Assembly (NCBI GenBank): GCA_015067175.1
Contig: SVMX01000009.1
Span: 62,001 to 126,000 of the forward strand
Direction of reading: 5' to 3'
From: Oscillospiraceae bacterium
GTDB taxonomy: Bacteria; Bacillota; Clostridia; Oscillospirales; Ruminococcaceae
DNA length: 64,000 nucleotides
Shown piece by piece: positions 17,960 through 27,494 of the stretch. How positions within the stretch are numbered: position 1 is the stretch's first letter; each line of letters begins with the position of its first letter. Below the pieces are notes generated by a model, which did no database searches, had not been told where the DNA came from, and saw only the letters and a program-made list of their open reading frames with translations. The position numbers were made by a program, and so were the translations under genes.

Positions 17960-18826
17960 TTATTTGGTATTTGTCAGACCTTTTTCTTTCTGTGTCTGAT
18001 GGATTTTTTGCGGCGTTTGGGTCATTTTCGCGTTGCGGCTCATGCCATCTTCGTCTTCAAGCTGGTTTATGCTATGCGATGCGCCAAAGCTTTCGCTGAA
18101 AGCCTGAGATTGTTCGTTCATCTGATTTTGATAGCTTTCAAGGTTTTGAAGCGCGTGCTCAAGGTCTTTTTTCCAAAGATAGTCGTTAAGCTTTTCGTTG
18201 TATTGCTTTACTTCCTCGGCGAAGCTTGGTACGATACCCTTGAACAGCCTTTTATACCACGGCAGTTTTTTGGGCGGCTGCAGCTTGATGTTGTATTCGT
18301 TTATATGCTCGTCTTCATAGTATTGAACAAGCAGTTTATTCACACTTCTGAAGTCAAATTCAATCGGCTCATGATTTTTTGCTGTCACAGCGGACATTAT
18401 CGGACCTTTTCCGTGCGCGTTGTCCCATATCTTCATGGAGATATCACCGATCACTCTTTTGGAAAGCTCGGAATCTTTTGCGATATCTTCGGGGGAAACG
18501 GGGTAAGGCTGACCGTCGATCCTGATGTTTTTGACGATCTCGCTCACACGGTGGGGATTTGTCAGAAGCGCCGATGCGTCGAAATTGTATGCTTTGTTGA
18601 ATATCGGTGAACAGAAATGAACATACTGCTTAAGCAGTGCGTAGTTTTTAATATCATTGAGGTCTAGTTTTTCAGAAAGCTTCATAGCTTCCTTTGCACG
18701 GCTGTCGGACTTCGCAGAGATCGGTTCGCCGCTGCATTTTGCATGGATCGCCATGTGCAGTATGGGGTGATTTCTTATGCTTTTCTCCAATGCATCGGAA
18801 TTTATGAGCTTAACTACATTTGACAT
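17960..18826 (-). CDS. Hypothetical cytoplasmic protein (288 aa)
   Basis: The ATG at 18826 is preferred because AAAGAGG lies 11 bp upstream; a GTG at 18838 is in frame but too close to it. No signal peptide or membrane helix. Mostly helical, basic middle (PPKKLPWYKRLFKGIVPSF), with a Gln/Asn/Ser-rich C-terminus (NLESYQNQMNEQSQAFSESF). The basic-hydrophobic 'LPWYKRLFKG' stretch is reminiscent of hypothetical proteins found beside secretion or mobilisation genes, but I recognise no family and assign no function. Confidence 0.6.
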   Translation of the reverse strand: MSNVVKLINSDALEKSIRNHPILHMAIHAKCSGEPISAKSDSRAKEAMKLSEKLDLNDIKNYALLKQYVHFCSPIFNKAYNFDASALLTNPHRVSEIVKNIRIDGQPYPVSPEDIAKDSELSKRVIGDISMKIWDNAHGKGPIMSAVTAKNHEPIEFDFRSVNKLLVQYYEDEHINEYNIKLQPPKKLPWYKRLFKGIVPSFAEEVKQYNEKLNDYLWKKDLEHALQNLESYQNQMNEQSQAFSESFGASHSINQLEDEDGMSRNAKMTQTPQKIHQTQKEKGLTNTK

Positions 18827-18902
18827 ACGCTTGAACACCTCTTTCTATATTTGTACATTTATACGCGCTGCGCTTTAAAATGTAACACAGAAACAGGGTG
18901 AT

Positions 18903-20372
18903 TTATTCGTATTTAGGCTCGCAGGTGAGATTTATGCCAAGGCGTTTCAGCGTTCGTTCATCGACCGCTGAAAGGATAACCGTGGAGTGCAACTCGCAGC
19001 CGCGAAGCTCGGATATCTGCTCCATAGCGCGCTTGGCGTCGTCGCTTGTGTTTGCACATATCGAGAGCGCGATAAGCGTTTCGTCTGTGTGAAGTCTTGG
19101 ATTGGTGCTGCCGAGATGCTGCACCTTAAGGCTCTGTATAGGCTCGATAACTGCGGGCGCCATAAGCAGCGAATCGTCATCTATGCCGCCGAAATGCTTC
19201 AGCACATTCAGCAGCAGCGCGGAAGCCGCACCCAGCAGATTTGAAGTTTTTCCTGTTATAATAGTACCGTCATGAAGCTCCATTGCGGCAGCGGGAGCGC
19301 CTGTAGCCTGCTCCTTGTCGAGCGCCGCCTGCACCACTCTGCGGTCGGAGGGGGTGATACCCGCCTGCTTCATCATAACTTCAAGCTTTACTATCTCATC
19401 GTCCTGTACCGTACCGTTTCGTCTTGCGCACAGTGCGGTATAGTAGCGGCGGATTATCTCCTGCTTTGAAGCCTCGCAAACTATATCCTCGTCAATGATG
19501 CAGTTTCCTGCCATATTAACGCCCATGTCTGTAGGCGATTTGTACGGCGACTCGCCGATTATCTTCTCGAACATAGCGCTGAGAACGGGGAATATTTCAA
19601 CATCTCGGTTGTAGTTTACAGCGGTCTCGCCGTAAGCTTCGAGATGGAGCGGGTCTATCATATTCACGTCGTTGAGGTCGGAGGTAGCCGCCTCATAAGC
19701 AATATTTACGGGGTGACGCAGCGGAATATTCCAGATAGGGAAGGTCTCAAATTTTGCATAGCCTGCGTTCACGCCGCGCTTGTAATCGTGGTAAAGCTGA
19801 GAAAGGCAGGTAGCCATTTTTCCGCTGCCGGGGCCGGGAGCGGTGACTACAACAAGCTTTCGGGTGGTTTCGATATATTCGTTTTTGCCGAAGCCCTCCT
19901 CGCTGATGATATGCTGGATATTGGAGGGATAGCCCTGAATGTGATAGTGGTGATATACCTTTATGCCCATACCCTCAAGTCTGCGCTGGAACGCGTCAAC
20001 GGAAGCTTGTCCCGCATACTGGGTGAGCACCACACTGCTTACATAAAGACCGATCTGACCGAAAACGTTGTAAAGTCTGATAACATCAGCGTCATAGGTG
20101 ATACCGAGATTGCCGTTTACCTTATTTTTTTCGATATCGCCCGAGTTTATTACCATAACTATCTCGGCGTCGTCCTTTAGCTGAAGCAGCATCTGCAGCT
20201 TACTGTCAGGCTTGAAGCCGGGGAGCACCCTAGCCGCATGATAGTCGTCGAACAGCTTGCCGCCAAACTCCAGATAAAGCTTGCCGCCGAACTGCTCTAT
20301 ACGCTGTCTGATATGCTCAGACTGCATTTTAAGGTATTTGTCATTATCGAAACCGATCTTCATTTTGCACAT
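18903..20372 (-). CDS. DUF1846 domain-containing protein
   Basis: 489 aa, normal for DUF1846. Typical segments: KIGFDNDKYLKMQSEHIRQ at the N-terminus, YLEFGGKLFDDYHAARVLPG, VVVTAPGPGSGKMATCLSQL (a Walker-like glycine-rich loop) and a C-terminal LGSTNPRLHTDETLIALSI. Widespread in Firmicutes, structurally known but without an assigned reaction. Own promoter upstream (20410-20438). Confidence 0.9.
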   Translation of the reverse strand: MCKMKIGFDNDKYLKMQSEHIRQRIEQFGGKLYLEFGGKLFDDYHAARVLPGFKPDSKLQMLLQLKDDAEIVMVINSGDIEKNKVNGNLGITYDADVIRLYNVFGQIGLYVSSVVLTQYAGQASVDAFQRRLEGMGIKVYHHYHIQGYPSNIQHIISEEGFGKNEYIETTRKLVVVTAPGPGSGKMATCLSQLYHDYKRGVNAGYAKFETFPIWNIPLRHPVNIAYEAATSDLNDVNMIDPLHLEAYGETAVNYNRDVEIFPVLSAMFEKIIGESPYKSPTDMGVNMAGNCIIDEDIVCEASKQEIIRRYYTALCARRNGTVQDDEIVKLEVMMKQAGITPSDRRVVQAALDKEQATGAPAAAMELHDGTIITGKTSNLLGAASALLLNVLKHFGGIDDDSLLMAPAVIEPIQSLKVQHLGSTNPRLHTDETLIALSICANTSDDAKRAMEQISELRGCELHSTVILSAVDERTLKRLGINLTCEPKYE

Positions 20373-20409
20373 TTGAGAATCTTACCTTTCACTTTTCTAC
20401 ACCTTATAT

Positions 20410-20438
20410 AGTATATAACAAATACTTTGAAATTTCAA
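20410..20438 (-). promoter_or_regulatory. Sigma-A promoter of the DUF1846 gene
   Basis: On the minus strand TTGAAA (20433-20438), 17 bp, TATACT (20410-20415). The 350-bp gap 20373-20722 holds this promoter and the divergent nrdD promoter; I see no NrdR-type repeat in it. Confidence 0.7.
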
Positions 20439-20635
20439 GTGATTATTGCATTTTTTTTGCTTCTTTGATATTTTTCCCTATTGTGCATGATCTGATACTC
20501 TAGGCGTTCGCGCTTTTGCTGTTGTGTGAATGATTTGTGCATTTTGTGTGAACTATATGCGCGTAAAACCGCATAACTATCAGATGTTTGTGTAAACTGT
20601 ACAAAAACGGGGGCGGTTTTTCTGTATATCCTATC

Positions 20636-20664
20636 TTGACAAAAAATGATAACGCCTATATAAT
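20636..20664 (+). promoter_or_regulatory. Sigma-A promoter of nrdD
   Basis: Perfect TTGACA (20636-20641), 17 bp, TATAAT (20659-20664), giving a leader of about 50 nt before ATG 20723. Confidence 0.85.
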
Positions 20665-20722
20665 AGATGTGATGGCCTCAAAAAATACAATATCTTGTGG
20701 TCGTAAAAAAATAAGGAGCAGA

Positions 20723-23062
20723 ATGGCTATGGCAATGATTACTATGATAAAAAAGCGTGACGGCAGACAGGTCGCGTTCAATATTGAGAAGATCGCGGGA
20801 GCTATCTTCAAGGCTGCACAGGTGGTAGGCGGCAACGACTACGGCGAGGCTATGCAGCTTGCAGACATGGTTTGCCAGCGTCTTTCTGTTGAGATAATCG
20901 GCAGAAATCCCTCCGTTGAGGAAGTACAGGATATGGTAGAAAAGGTGCTTGTCGAGGAGGGTCACGCAAAGACCGCCAAGGCATACATCTTGTACCGTGC
21001 GGAGCGTACAAGAGTGCGCGAGATGGACTCCACACTGATGAAGATCTATGAGGATCTGACCTTTAAATCCGCAAGCGACTGCGACATTAAGCGCGAGAAC
21101 GCGAATATCGACGGCGATACCGCAATGGGCACTATGCTGAAATACGGCAGCGAGGGCGCAAAGCAGTTCAATGAGATGTATGTGCTTGACCCCGCACATT
21201 CCGCAGCGCATATCAACGGCGATATCCATATCCATGATCTTGATTTCCTTACTCTTACGACCACTTGCTGTCAGATCGATCTTTTAAAGCTGTTCCACGG
21301 AGGCTTCTCTACAGGACATGGTCATCTGCGCGAGCCTAACGATATCACAAGCTATGCGGCTCTTGCGTGCATTGCTATCCAGTCTAATCAGAACGACCAG
21401 CACGGCGGACAGTCCGTGCCGAATTTCGACTATGCAATGGCTGAGGGCGTAACAAAAACTTTCCGTCGTCTGTATACAAACAACCTTGCAAAGGCTGTTT
21501 GCTTTAATGCGGGCAGAACTGACTTCGCCGAGGCTATGGAGGAGTTCAGAGCGCTGTCTGAGCAGGTCGAGGAGGAGAGCGGTCTGTTCCCGAAGCTTTG
21601 CGACAACTACGACTACAAGGCTAAGGAGTGGGAGCTTGCCGCAGGCAGATACGGCGACAAGTTCAAGGAGCTTCAGGATACCGCTGAAAAGCTCGCCGAG
21701 GCTGAAACTGACCGCGCAACATATCAGGCTATGGAGGCGCTTATCCATAATCTCAACACCATGAATTCCCGTGCGGGCGCTCAGAACCCGTTCAGCTCTA
21801 TAAACTACGGTACTGACACTTCCCCCGAGGGCAGAATGGTAACACGCAACGTTATGCTTGCTACCGAAAAGGGTCTTGGAAACGGCGAAACGCCTATCTT
21901 CCCGATTCATATTTTCAAGGTAAAAGAGGGCGTGAACTATAACGAGAGCGACCCGAACTACGACCTGTTCAAGCTTGCGTGCCGCGTGTCTGCGAAGCGC
22001 CTGTTCCCGAACTTCTCGTTTATTGACGCTCCGTTCAACCTGAAATACTATAAAGAGGGCGATTATAACACCGAGGTAGCATACATGGGCTGCCGTACAA
22101 GAGTTATCGGAAACGTACACGATCCCGACCGCGAGATAGTTACAGGCAGAGGAAACCTCAGCTTTACATCTATAAATCTCCCAAGACTCGGTATCGAGGC
22201 GCAGGGCGATATTGAAAAGTTCTACCGCACACTTGACGAGAAGATACGCATGGTCATCGACCAGCTTATGTTCCGTTTTAAGATTCAGTGCGACAAGCTT
22301 GTGAAGAATTACCCGTTCCTTATGGGACAGGGCGTTTGGATAGATTCCGAAAAGCTCGGCGCAAACGACAATATCGCCGAGGTGCTGAAGCACGGCACGA
22401 TGTCCATCGGCTTTATCGGTCTTGCAGAGTGCCTTAAGGCGCTGCTCGGCGTTCACCACGGAGAGAGCGAGGACGCGCAGAAGCTCGGCGTTGAGATAAT
22501 CACGCACATGAGAGAGCTTCTTGACGCTGAGAGCCAGAAGACAAAGCTCAATTTCACATTGCTTGGTACTCCTGCCGAGGGACTTTCGGGACGCTTCGTG
22601 CGCATGGATAAGAAGAAGTACGGCATTATCCCGGGCGTTACCGACCGCGAGTATTACACAAACTCCTTCCATATTCCCGTGCACTATCCTATCAGCGCTT
22701 TCAGAAAGATTAAGCTTGAAGCGCCTTATCATGCGCTTACCAATGCGGGACATATCAGCTATGTTGAGCTTGACGGCGACCCGCTTAAAAACCTTGACGC
22801 ATTTGAGCAGATAGTACGCTGCATGAAAGAGCAGGGAATAGGATACGGCTCTATAAATCACCCTGTTGACCGCGACCCGATATGCGGATTTACAGGTATA
22901 ATCGATGACGAATGCCCCTGCTGTCACCGCCGCGAGGACGAGGTGAGCTTTGAGCGTATTCGTCGTATCACAGGCTATCTTGTGGGAACTCTTGACCGCT
23001 TCAATAATGCGAAGCGCGCAGAAGAATCCCAGCGTGTAAAGCACGGAGTAAATAAGGATTGA
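20723..23062 (+). CDS. nrdD: Anaerobic (class III) ribonucleoside-triphosphate reductase
   Basis: 779 aa from ATG 20723 (AAGGAG at 20713-20718; the reading frame opens further upstream but crosses the promoter). An ATP-cone regulatory domain comes first (MIKKRDGRQVAFNIEKIAGA), then the 10-stranded barrel. The C-terminus has the Zn site CGFTGIIDDECPCCHRRE and the glycyl-radical motif RRITGYLVGTLDRFNNAK. Reduces NTPs to dNTPs under anoxia and needs NrdG for radical formation. nrdG follows after a short hairpin. Confidence 0.97.
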   Translation: MAMAMITMIKKRDGRQVAFNIEKIAGAIFKAAQVVGGNDYGEAMQLADMVCQRLSVEIIGRNPSVEEVQDMVEKVLVEEGHAKTAKAYILYRAERTRVREMDSTLMKIYEDLTFKSASDCDIKRENANIDGDTAMGTMLKYGSEGAKQFNEMYVLDPAHSAAHINGDIHIHDLDFLTLTTTCCQIDLLKLFHGGFSTGHGHLREPNDITSYAALACIAIQSNQNDQHGGQSVPNFDYAMAEGVTKTFRRLYTNNLAKAVCFNAGRTDFAEAMEEFRALSEQVEEESGLFPKLCDNYDYKAKEWELAAGRYGDKFKELQDTAEKLAEAETDRATYQAMEALIHNLNTMNSRAGAQNPFSSINYGTDTSPEGRMVTRNVMLATEKGLGNGETPIFPIHIFKVKEGVNYNESDPNYDLFKLACRVSAKRLFPNFSFIDAPFNLKYYKEGDYNTEVAYMGCRTRVIGNVHDPDREIVTGRGNLSFTSINLPRLGIEAQGDIEKFYRTLDEKIRMVIDQLMFRFKIQCDKLVKNYPFLMGQGVWIDSEKLGANDNIAEVLKHGTMSIGFIGLAECLKALLGVHHGESEDAQKLGVEIITHMRELLDAESQKTKLNFTLLGTPAEGLSGRFVRMDKKKYGIIPGVTDREYYTNSFHIPVHYPISAFRKIKLEAPYHALTNAGHISYVELDGDPLKNLDAFEQIVRCMKEQGIGYGSINHPVDRDPICGFTGIIDDECPCCHRREDEVSFERIRRITGYLVGTLDRFNNAKRAEESQRVKHGVNKD

Positions 23063-23069
23063 CATCTTG

Positions 23070-23093
23070 AGGGGCGGCAAAAGCTGCCCCTTT
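23070..23093 (+). terminator. Hairpin between nrdD and nrdG
   Basis: AGGGGCGGC (23070-23078) pairs with GCTGCCCCT (23083-23091), loop AAAA, short T tract. It may act as a leaky terminator lowering nrdG expression, or as an mRNA stabiliser. Confidence 0.55.
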
Positions 23094-23134
23094 AAGGCGC
23101 CATCAGCACATTTTTGTTTGCGGAGGTGAATATT

Positions 23135-23638
23135 TTGCAGATACGGATAGCGGGAACAGTACAGGATTCGATAGTAGACGGGCCGGGGCTTCGTTATGTG
23201 ATTTTTACGCAAGGCTGTCCGCATAGGTGCGAGGGCTGCCACAATCCCGAAACCCATGATTTCAGCGGCGGCAAGCTTACCGATACAGACGTGCTTTTTG
23301 AGGAATGTACAGAAAATCCGCTGACGGGCGGCGTTACATTTTCGGGCGGCGAGCCGTTTTGTCAGGCAGAGGCGTTATATGAGCTTGGAAAGCGCTTCAA
23401 AGAACGCGGCCTGCACCTTATAGCATACAGCGGCTGGACCTTTGAGGAGCTTCTCAAAAAAGCTGAGAGCGAGGAATATATCGGAAAGCTGCTCAGTATA
23501 CTTGATATATTGGTCGATGGACGGTTTGAATTGGCAAAGCGCTCGCTCATGCTGAAATATCGCGGCAGCGAAAATCAGCGTATTGTCGACGTTCAGCGCA
23601 GTATTGTCGAAAATATCGTGGCAGAGGTTGAAATATAA
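23135..23638 (+). CDS. nrdG: Anaerobic ribonucleotide reductase activating protein
   Basis: 167 aa radical-SAM activase. TTG 23135 is the start because GGAGGTGA (23122-23129) lies at the right distance; the TTG at 23114 is too early. The motif QGCPHRCEGCHNPET supplies the CxxxCxxC cluster ligands, followed by GGVTFSGGEPF (SAM-binding GGE). It makes the glycyl radical in NrdD. Slightly short but complete. Confidence 0.95.
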   Translation: MQIRIAGTVQDSIVDGPGLRYVIFTQGCPHRCEGCHNPETHDFSGGKLTDTDVLFEECTENPLTGGVTFSGGEPFCQAEALYELGKRFKERGLHLIAYSGWTFEELLKKAESEEYIGKLLSILDILVDGRFELAKRSLMLKYRGSENQRIVDVQRSIVENIVAEVEI

Positions 23639-23691
23639 GAGAAAATATGATACAATAAAAATGTAAATTTTTTGTCACAAAAGGAGAAAAT

Positions 23692-25314
23692 TTGAAGTTT
23701 ACTAAGAGAATTATAGCTGCGGCACTTGTGTGCTGTCAGCTTTTGATATATAGCGGCTGTTCCAAGGACGACGGCAGCGGCGGAATTTTCAAATATGATA
23801 TTTCCTACGATCCGTCAAGCCTTGATCCGCAGACTGCCTCGGACGATTGCTCTGACATGATAATATCGTGTATGTACACAGGTCTGCTGACGTTAAACCC
23901 CGACGGAAGTCTTGGCGAGGGCGCGGCGGAGGACTATGTCGTATCAGAGGACGGCAAGGTGTATACTTTCAAGCTGCGCGAGGATATTTATTGGATAGAT
24001 AAGGGTGATTTTGAGGCGCAGTGTACCGCGCATGATTTTGTGTTTGCTTTTCAGCGTCTGTTCGACCCTGCGACCAGAGCGCCGAGAGCGTCCGAATATT
24101 ACAGCATAAAAAATTCGGAGCTTGTAAATCGTGGAATTATCCCCGATGTGTCGCAGATAGGCGTGAAAGCACTTGGCGATTTCGAACTGGAGATAACGCT
24201 TTCAACCCCCAATCCGCAGTTTCCCATGCTACTAACGCAGACGCCTGCTATGCCCTGCAACGAGGAATATTTCCTGCTTTCACAGGGAAAGTATGGGCTT
24301 TCGGCGGAGACAACGCCATCAAACGGCGCGTTTTATATAAATACATGGGACTATGACCCATATACCATAACCGATAACAATCATATCATTTTAAGGCGCA
24401 ATGCAAAGACTAGCGAGCGCTCTCAGGTGTATCCATACGGACTGAATTTCTTTATCGTTGACGAGTCGCGCTTTGTCAGTGATTTTGTAAGCGGCACTAC
24501 TAGCTGTATCGCGGTCACGGACGAACAGGCGAAGCTTATCGCAGACGACGAGCTTACCGTTGAAAGCTTCAGCAGTATTTCTGTAGGTTTGGTGTTCAAT
24601 TGTAAATATGATATTTTCAAAAATGCGGATTTCAGGCGTGCACTTGCGTCGCTTGCAGACCGCGAAAAGCTTGCAGGAGTGCTGAGCGATTACACGCTTT
24701 CCGAGGGTGTAGTTCCCGATGAGGTGACGCTTCTGGATAAGGGCTACCGCGAATATGCGGGCGGCGGCATGACTATGGAGTACGACACAGAGAAAGCGCT
24801 TCATTACTACAGCCTTTGCGAGGAACAGCTAAATAAGCAGCAGCTTGTAGGCGCAAGGCTGATACTCCCCGATGATACCATGCTGGACGCTGTATCGTAT
24901 ATCATGCAGGAGTGGCAGAAGTATCTCGGATTTTACTGCAAGATAGAGGTTCTGCCCGAGGAGGAGTATAACAAGCGCCTCAGCAGCGGTGACTACGAGC
25001 TTGCAGTGATGGAGCTGAGCGGCGGTTACAACAGCCCCGAGGCATATATGAAGCCGTTCACACGAAACGGTGATAACCGCACAGGCTATTACGACGCGGC
25101 TTTTGAAAAGCTTATTAAGCAGGCTTCGACCGCTGTGGAGCTTTCGGACAGCGCCGACCTTTACATCGAGGCGGAAAAGCTTCTGCTTGACAATGCGGGA
25201 TTTGTTCCGCTGTGCTATAAAAACGAATACTTCTTCATAACAGAAGAAGCTTCGGATATTTTTTACAACCCCTATACCAAGACCATTGATTTCAGCGAGG
25301 CAAAGATAAAATAG
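23692..25314 (+). CDS. Peptide ABC transporter substrate-binding lipoprotein (SBP family 5)
   Basis: 540 aa, TTG start at 23692 after AAAAGGAG. A lipoprotein signal (KRIIAAALVCCQLLIYSGC) ends at the lipobox Cys 23. The family 5 pattern follows: FKYDISYDPSSLDPQTASDD near the start, TFKLREDIYWIDKGDFEA, DFVFAFQRLFDPATRAPRA. It binds oligopeptides outside the membrane. No permease or ATPase genes adjoin, so it must work with a transporter encoded elsewhere, or as a signalling receptor with the regulator 45 bp downstream. Confidence 0.9.
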   Translation: MKFTKRIIAAALVCCQLLIYSGCSKDDGSGGIFKYDISYDPSSLDPQTASDDCSDMIISCMYTGLLTLNPDGSLGEGAAEDYVVSEDGKVYTFKLREDIYWIDKGDFEAQCTAHDFVFAFQRLFDPATRAPRASEYYSIKNSELVNRGIIPDVSQIGVKALGDFELEITLSTPNPQFPMLLTQTPAMPCNEEYFLLSQGKYGLSAETTPSNGAFYINTWDYDPYTITDNNHIILRRNAKTSERSQVYPYGLNFFIVDESRFVSDFVSGTTSCIAVTDEQAKLIADDELTVESFSSISVGLVFNCKYDIFKNADFRRALASLADREKLAGVLSDYTLSEGVVPDEVTLLDKGYREYAGGGMTMEYDTEKALHYYSLCEEQLNKQQLVGARLILPDDTMLDAVSYIMQEWQKYLGFYCKIEVLPEEEYNKRLSSGDYELAVMELSGGYNSPEAYMKPFTRNGDNRTGYYDAAFEKLIKQASTAVELSDSADLYIEAEKLLLDNAGFVPLCYKNEYFFITEEASDIFYNPYTKTIDFSEAKIK

Positions 25315-25359
25315 CACGCTTGCCGCTGATTTCGCAGCATTACATCAACGGAGGATATC

Positions 25360-26070
25360 ATGAGGATTGCTATTTGTGACGACAACGAGCTTGAACGCCG
25401 CAAGCTGGGGCTGTTTTTAGAGCGGCTTCAGAAAGAAGAACAGCTTACTCTTGAAATTAACGGCTTTGACAGCGGCGACGCACTGTTGTCCGCTTATAAA
25501 GATGGTGATAATTTCGATATACTGTTCCTTGATATCTACATGGAGGGAACATCAGGTCTTTCGGTAGCAAAAACGCTTTCTGAGGAGGGCTTTACGGGCA
25601 GCGTGATATTCTGCACATCTTCTGCGGAGCACGCGGTCGACAGCTATAAGCTGAAAGCGGATGGCTACATTTTGAAGCCTTTTGAATACAGTGATTTCGT
25701 TGATGCGATCTGGCGCTGCCGCGAGCGCTTTGATGAAAACAAGAAAAGCCTGCATTTCAGGGCAGAGCGCATCGAATACAGCTTGCCGCTGAACGATATC
25801 TATTATATCGAAACCAAGACACGCGGCTGCGGAATACATACATCGGACAAGGAATTTATCACCTACAAAAAGATAAGCGATTTTGAGGAGGAGCTTAAAT
25901 CTGAGCTGTCCTATATGCGCCTTGGAAGAAGCTTTCTTGTAAATCTCAGCAACGCCGAAAGGTGCGATGAGGACTGTCTTGTGCTTAAAAACGGCGAAGA
26001 GATACCGCTTCCGTGCCGTGAAAAGACCAAGTATCGTCAGATGATAAGCAACTATCTTGTGAAGAAATAA
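25360..26070 (+). CDS. LytTR-family response regulator
   Basis: 236 aa. Receiver domain residues 1-120: acidic pair CDDNELER, phosphoacceptor Asp in DILFLDIYMEG, CTSSAEHAVDSY and Lys in GYILKPFEYSDF. The LytTR DNA-binding domain occupies 135-236 (NDIYYIETKTRGCGIHTSD, MRLGRSFLVNLSNAERCDED). No histidine kinase is adjacent. GGAGGATATC precedes ATG 25360; a terminator follows. Confidence 0.92.
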   Translation: MRIAICDDNELERRKLGLFLERLQKEEQLTLEINGFDSGDALLSAYKDGDNFDILFLDIYMEGTSGLSVAKTLSEEGFTGSVIFCTSSAEHAVDSYKLKADGYILKPFEYSDFVDAIWRCRERFDENKKSLHFRAERIEYSLPLNDIYYIETKTRGCGIHTSDKEFITYKKISDFEEELKSELSYMRLGRSFLVNLSNAERCDEDCLVLKNGEEIPLPCREKTKYRQMISNYLVKK

Positions 26071-26073
26071 GTA

Positions 26074-26100
26074 ACGCCCCGAGTAAGCTCGGGGCGTGTT
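26074..26100. terminator. Bidirectional intrinsic terminator
   Basis: ACGCCCCGAG (26074-26083) pairs with CTCGGGGCGT (26088-26097), between the LytTR gene and the convergent nfnB. Confidence 0.85.
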
Positions 26101-26108
26101 GTTTGGCG

Positions 26109-27494
26109 TTACTTGTTCTTTATATATTCGTCCATTGCTTTTGCCGCAGTCTTTCCTGCGCCCATTGCAAGGATAACGGTAGCCGCGCCTGTTACGGCGT
26201 CGCCGCCTGCGTAAACTCCCTCGCGAGAGGTAAGTCCGTGCTCGTCTGCGATAAAGCAACCGTGCTTGTTGGTCTGAAGTCCCTCGGTAGTGTTTCTTAT
26301 AAGGGGATTGGGACTTGTGCCTATCGCCATGATAACGCAGTCAACATCAAGGATATGCTCGCTGTCGGGCTTTGTTTCGGGCTTTCTTCTGCCGCTTTCG
26401 TCAGGCTCACCGAGCTGCATTTCCACGCATTTCATGCCTGTGACGAATTTATGCTCGTTTCCGAGTATCTCTGCAGGATTTGTGAGGGTCTTGAAGATTA
26501 TGCCCTCCTCTTTTGCGTGATGTACCTCCTCGCTGCGGGCAGGCATTTCCTCCTCTCCGCGGCGGTATACTATATACACGTTCTCAGCACCGAGCCTTTT
26601 CGCGCAGCGTGCCGCGTCCATCGCAACATTACCGCCGCCGACAACGGCAACGTTTTTGCTGTTTTTGATGGGAGTGTCGGAGTTGTCCTTGTAGGCTTTC
26701 ATGAGATTAACTCGTGTAAGAAACTCATTTGCGCTGTAAACGCCCTTGAGGTTCTCGCCGGGGATATTCATAAATCTCGGCAGACCTGCGCCCGAGCCGA
26801 TGAATATTGCCTCAAAGCCTTGCTCGAAAAGCTCGTCCACTTCTATAGTTCTGCCGATAACTACGTTCGTTTCAACCTTAACGCCGAGCGCCTTGAGATT
26901 TTCGATCTCGTGCTGAACTATCTCCTTGGGCAGTCTGAATTCGGGAATACCGTAAACCAGAACGCCGCCTGCGAGATGCAGCGCCTCAAATATCGTTACG
27001 TCATAGCCCATTTTTGCAAGGTCGCCCGCACAGGTAAGTCCGCTGGGGCCTGCGCCGATTATTGCGCACTTGTGACCGTTAGGCTTGGGTCTTTCCATAT
27101 CGCCGAGCGCGTGCTTGTTGTGCCAATCGGCAACAAAGCGTTCGAGTCTTCCGATTGCGACAGGCTCGCCCTTTCTGCCGCGTACGCACTTGCTTTCGCA
27201 CTGTGTTTCCTGCGGACAAACTCTGCCGCACACAGCAGGGAGGGAGCTGCTTTCGGAAATTATCTGATAAGCGCCCTCATAATCCTTTTCGCGTATCTTA
27301 ATGATAAACGCGGGGATATCTATCGCAACGGGACAGCCGCCTACGCATGGTTTGTTCTTGCAGTTAAGGCAGCGTTCCGCTTCGTCAAGAGCCTGTTCTT
27401 CGGTGTAGCCGAGTGCGACCTCATCGAAATTTGTGCTGCGCACCTTGGGGTCCTGAACGGGCATCTCATTCTTTTTTTGGCTCATGTTAGGCAT
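26109..27494 (-). CDS. nfnB: NfnB-type flavoprotein (glutamate synthase small-subunit-like), electron-bifurcating transhydrogenase large subunit
   Basis: 461 aa. N-terminal [4Fe-4S] motifs CLNCKNKPCVGGCPVAIDIP and CGRVCPQETQCESKC, then FAD-binding AIIGAGPSGLTCAGDLAKMG and GGVLVYGIPEFRLPK, the NADPH Rossmann motif VAVVGGGNVAMDAARCAKR, and a C-terminal GVYAGGDAVTGAATV. The order with a ferredoxin-NADP reductase-like gene directly upstream (sharing TAATG) is that of NfnAB, which couples NADH, ferredoxin and NADPH. If expressed alone it would be called GltD; no glutamate synthase large subunit is nearby. Confidence 0.88.
   Translation of the reverse strand: MPNMSQKKNEMPVQDPKVRSTNFDEVALGYTEEQALDEAERCLNCKNKPCVGGCPVAIDIPAFIIKIREKDYEGAYQIISESSSLPAVCGRVCPQETQCESKCVRGRKGEPVAIGRLERFVADWHNKHALGDMERPKPNGHKCAIIGAGPSGLTCAGDLAKMGYDVTIFEALHLAGGVLVYGIPEFRLPKEIVQHEIENLKALGVKVETNVVIGRTIEVDELFEQGFEAIFIGSGAGLPRFMNIPGENLKGVYSANEFLTRVNLMKAYKDNSDTPIKNSKNVAVVGGGNVAMDAARCAKRLGAENVYIVYRRGEEEMPARSEEVHHAKEEGIIFKTLTNPAEILGNEHKFVTGMKCVEMQLGEPDESGRRKPETKPDSEHILDVDCVIMAIGTSPNPLIRNTTEGLQTNKHGCFIADEHGLTSREGVYAGGDAVTGAATVILAMGAGKTAAKAMDEYIKNK

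Noticed and set aside
20588..20722. N-terminal extension of NrdD from 20588
   Set aside because: Covers the perfect promoter at 20636-20664; AAGGAG supports ATG 20723.
21284..23257. 657-aa open frame on the minus strand opposite nrdD
   Set aside because: Shadow of the strong nrdD codon bias; no ribosome site and no recognisable domain.
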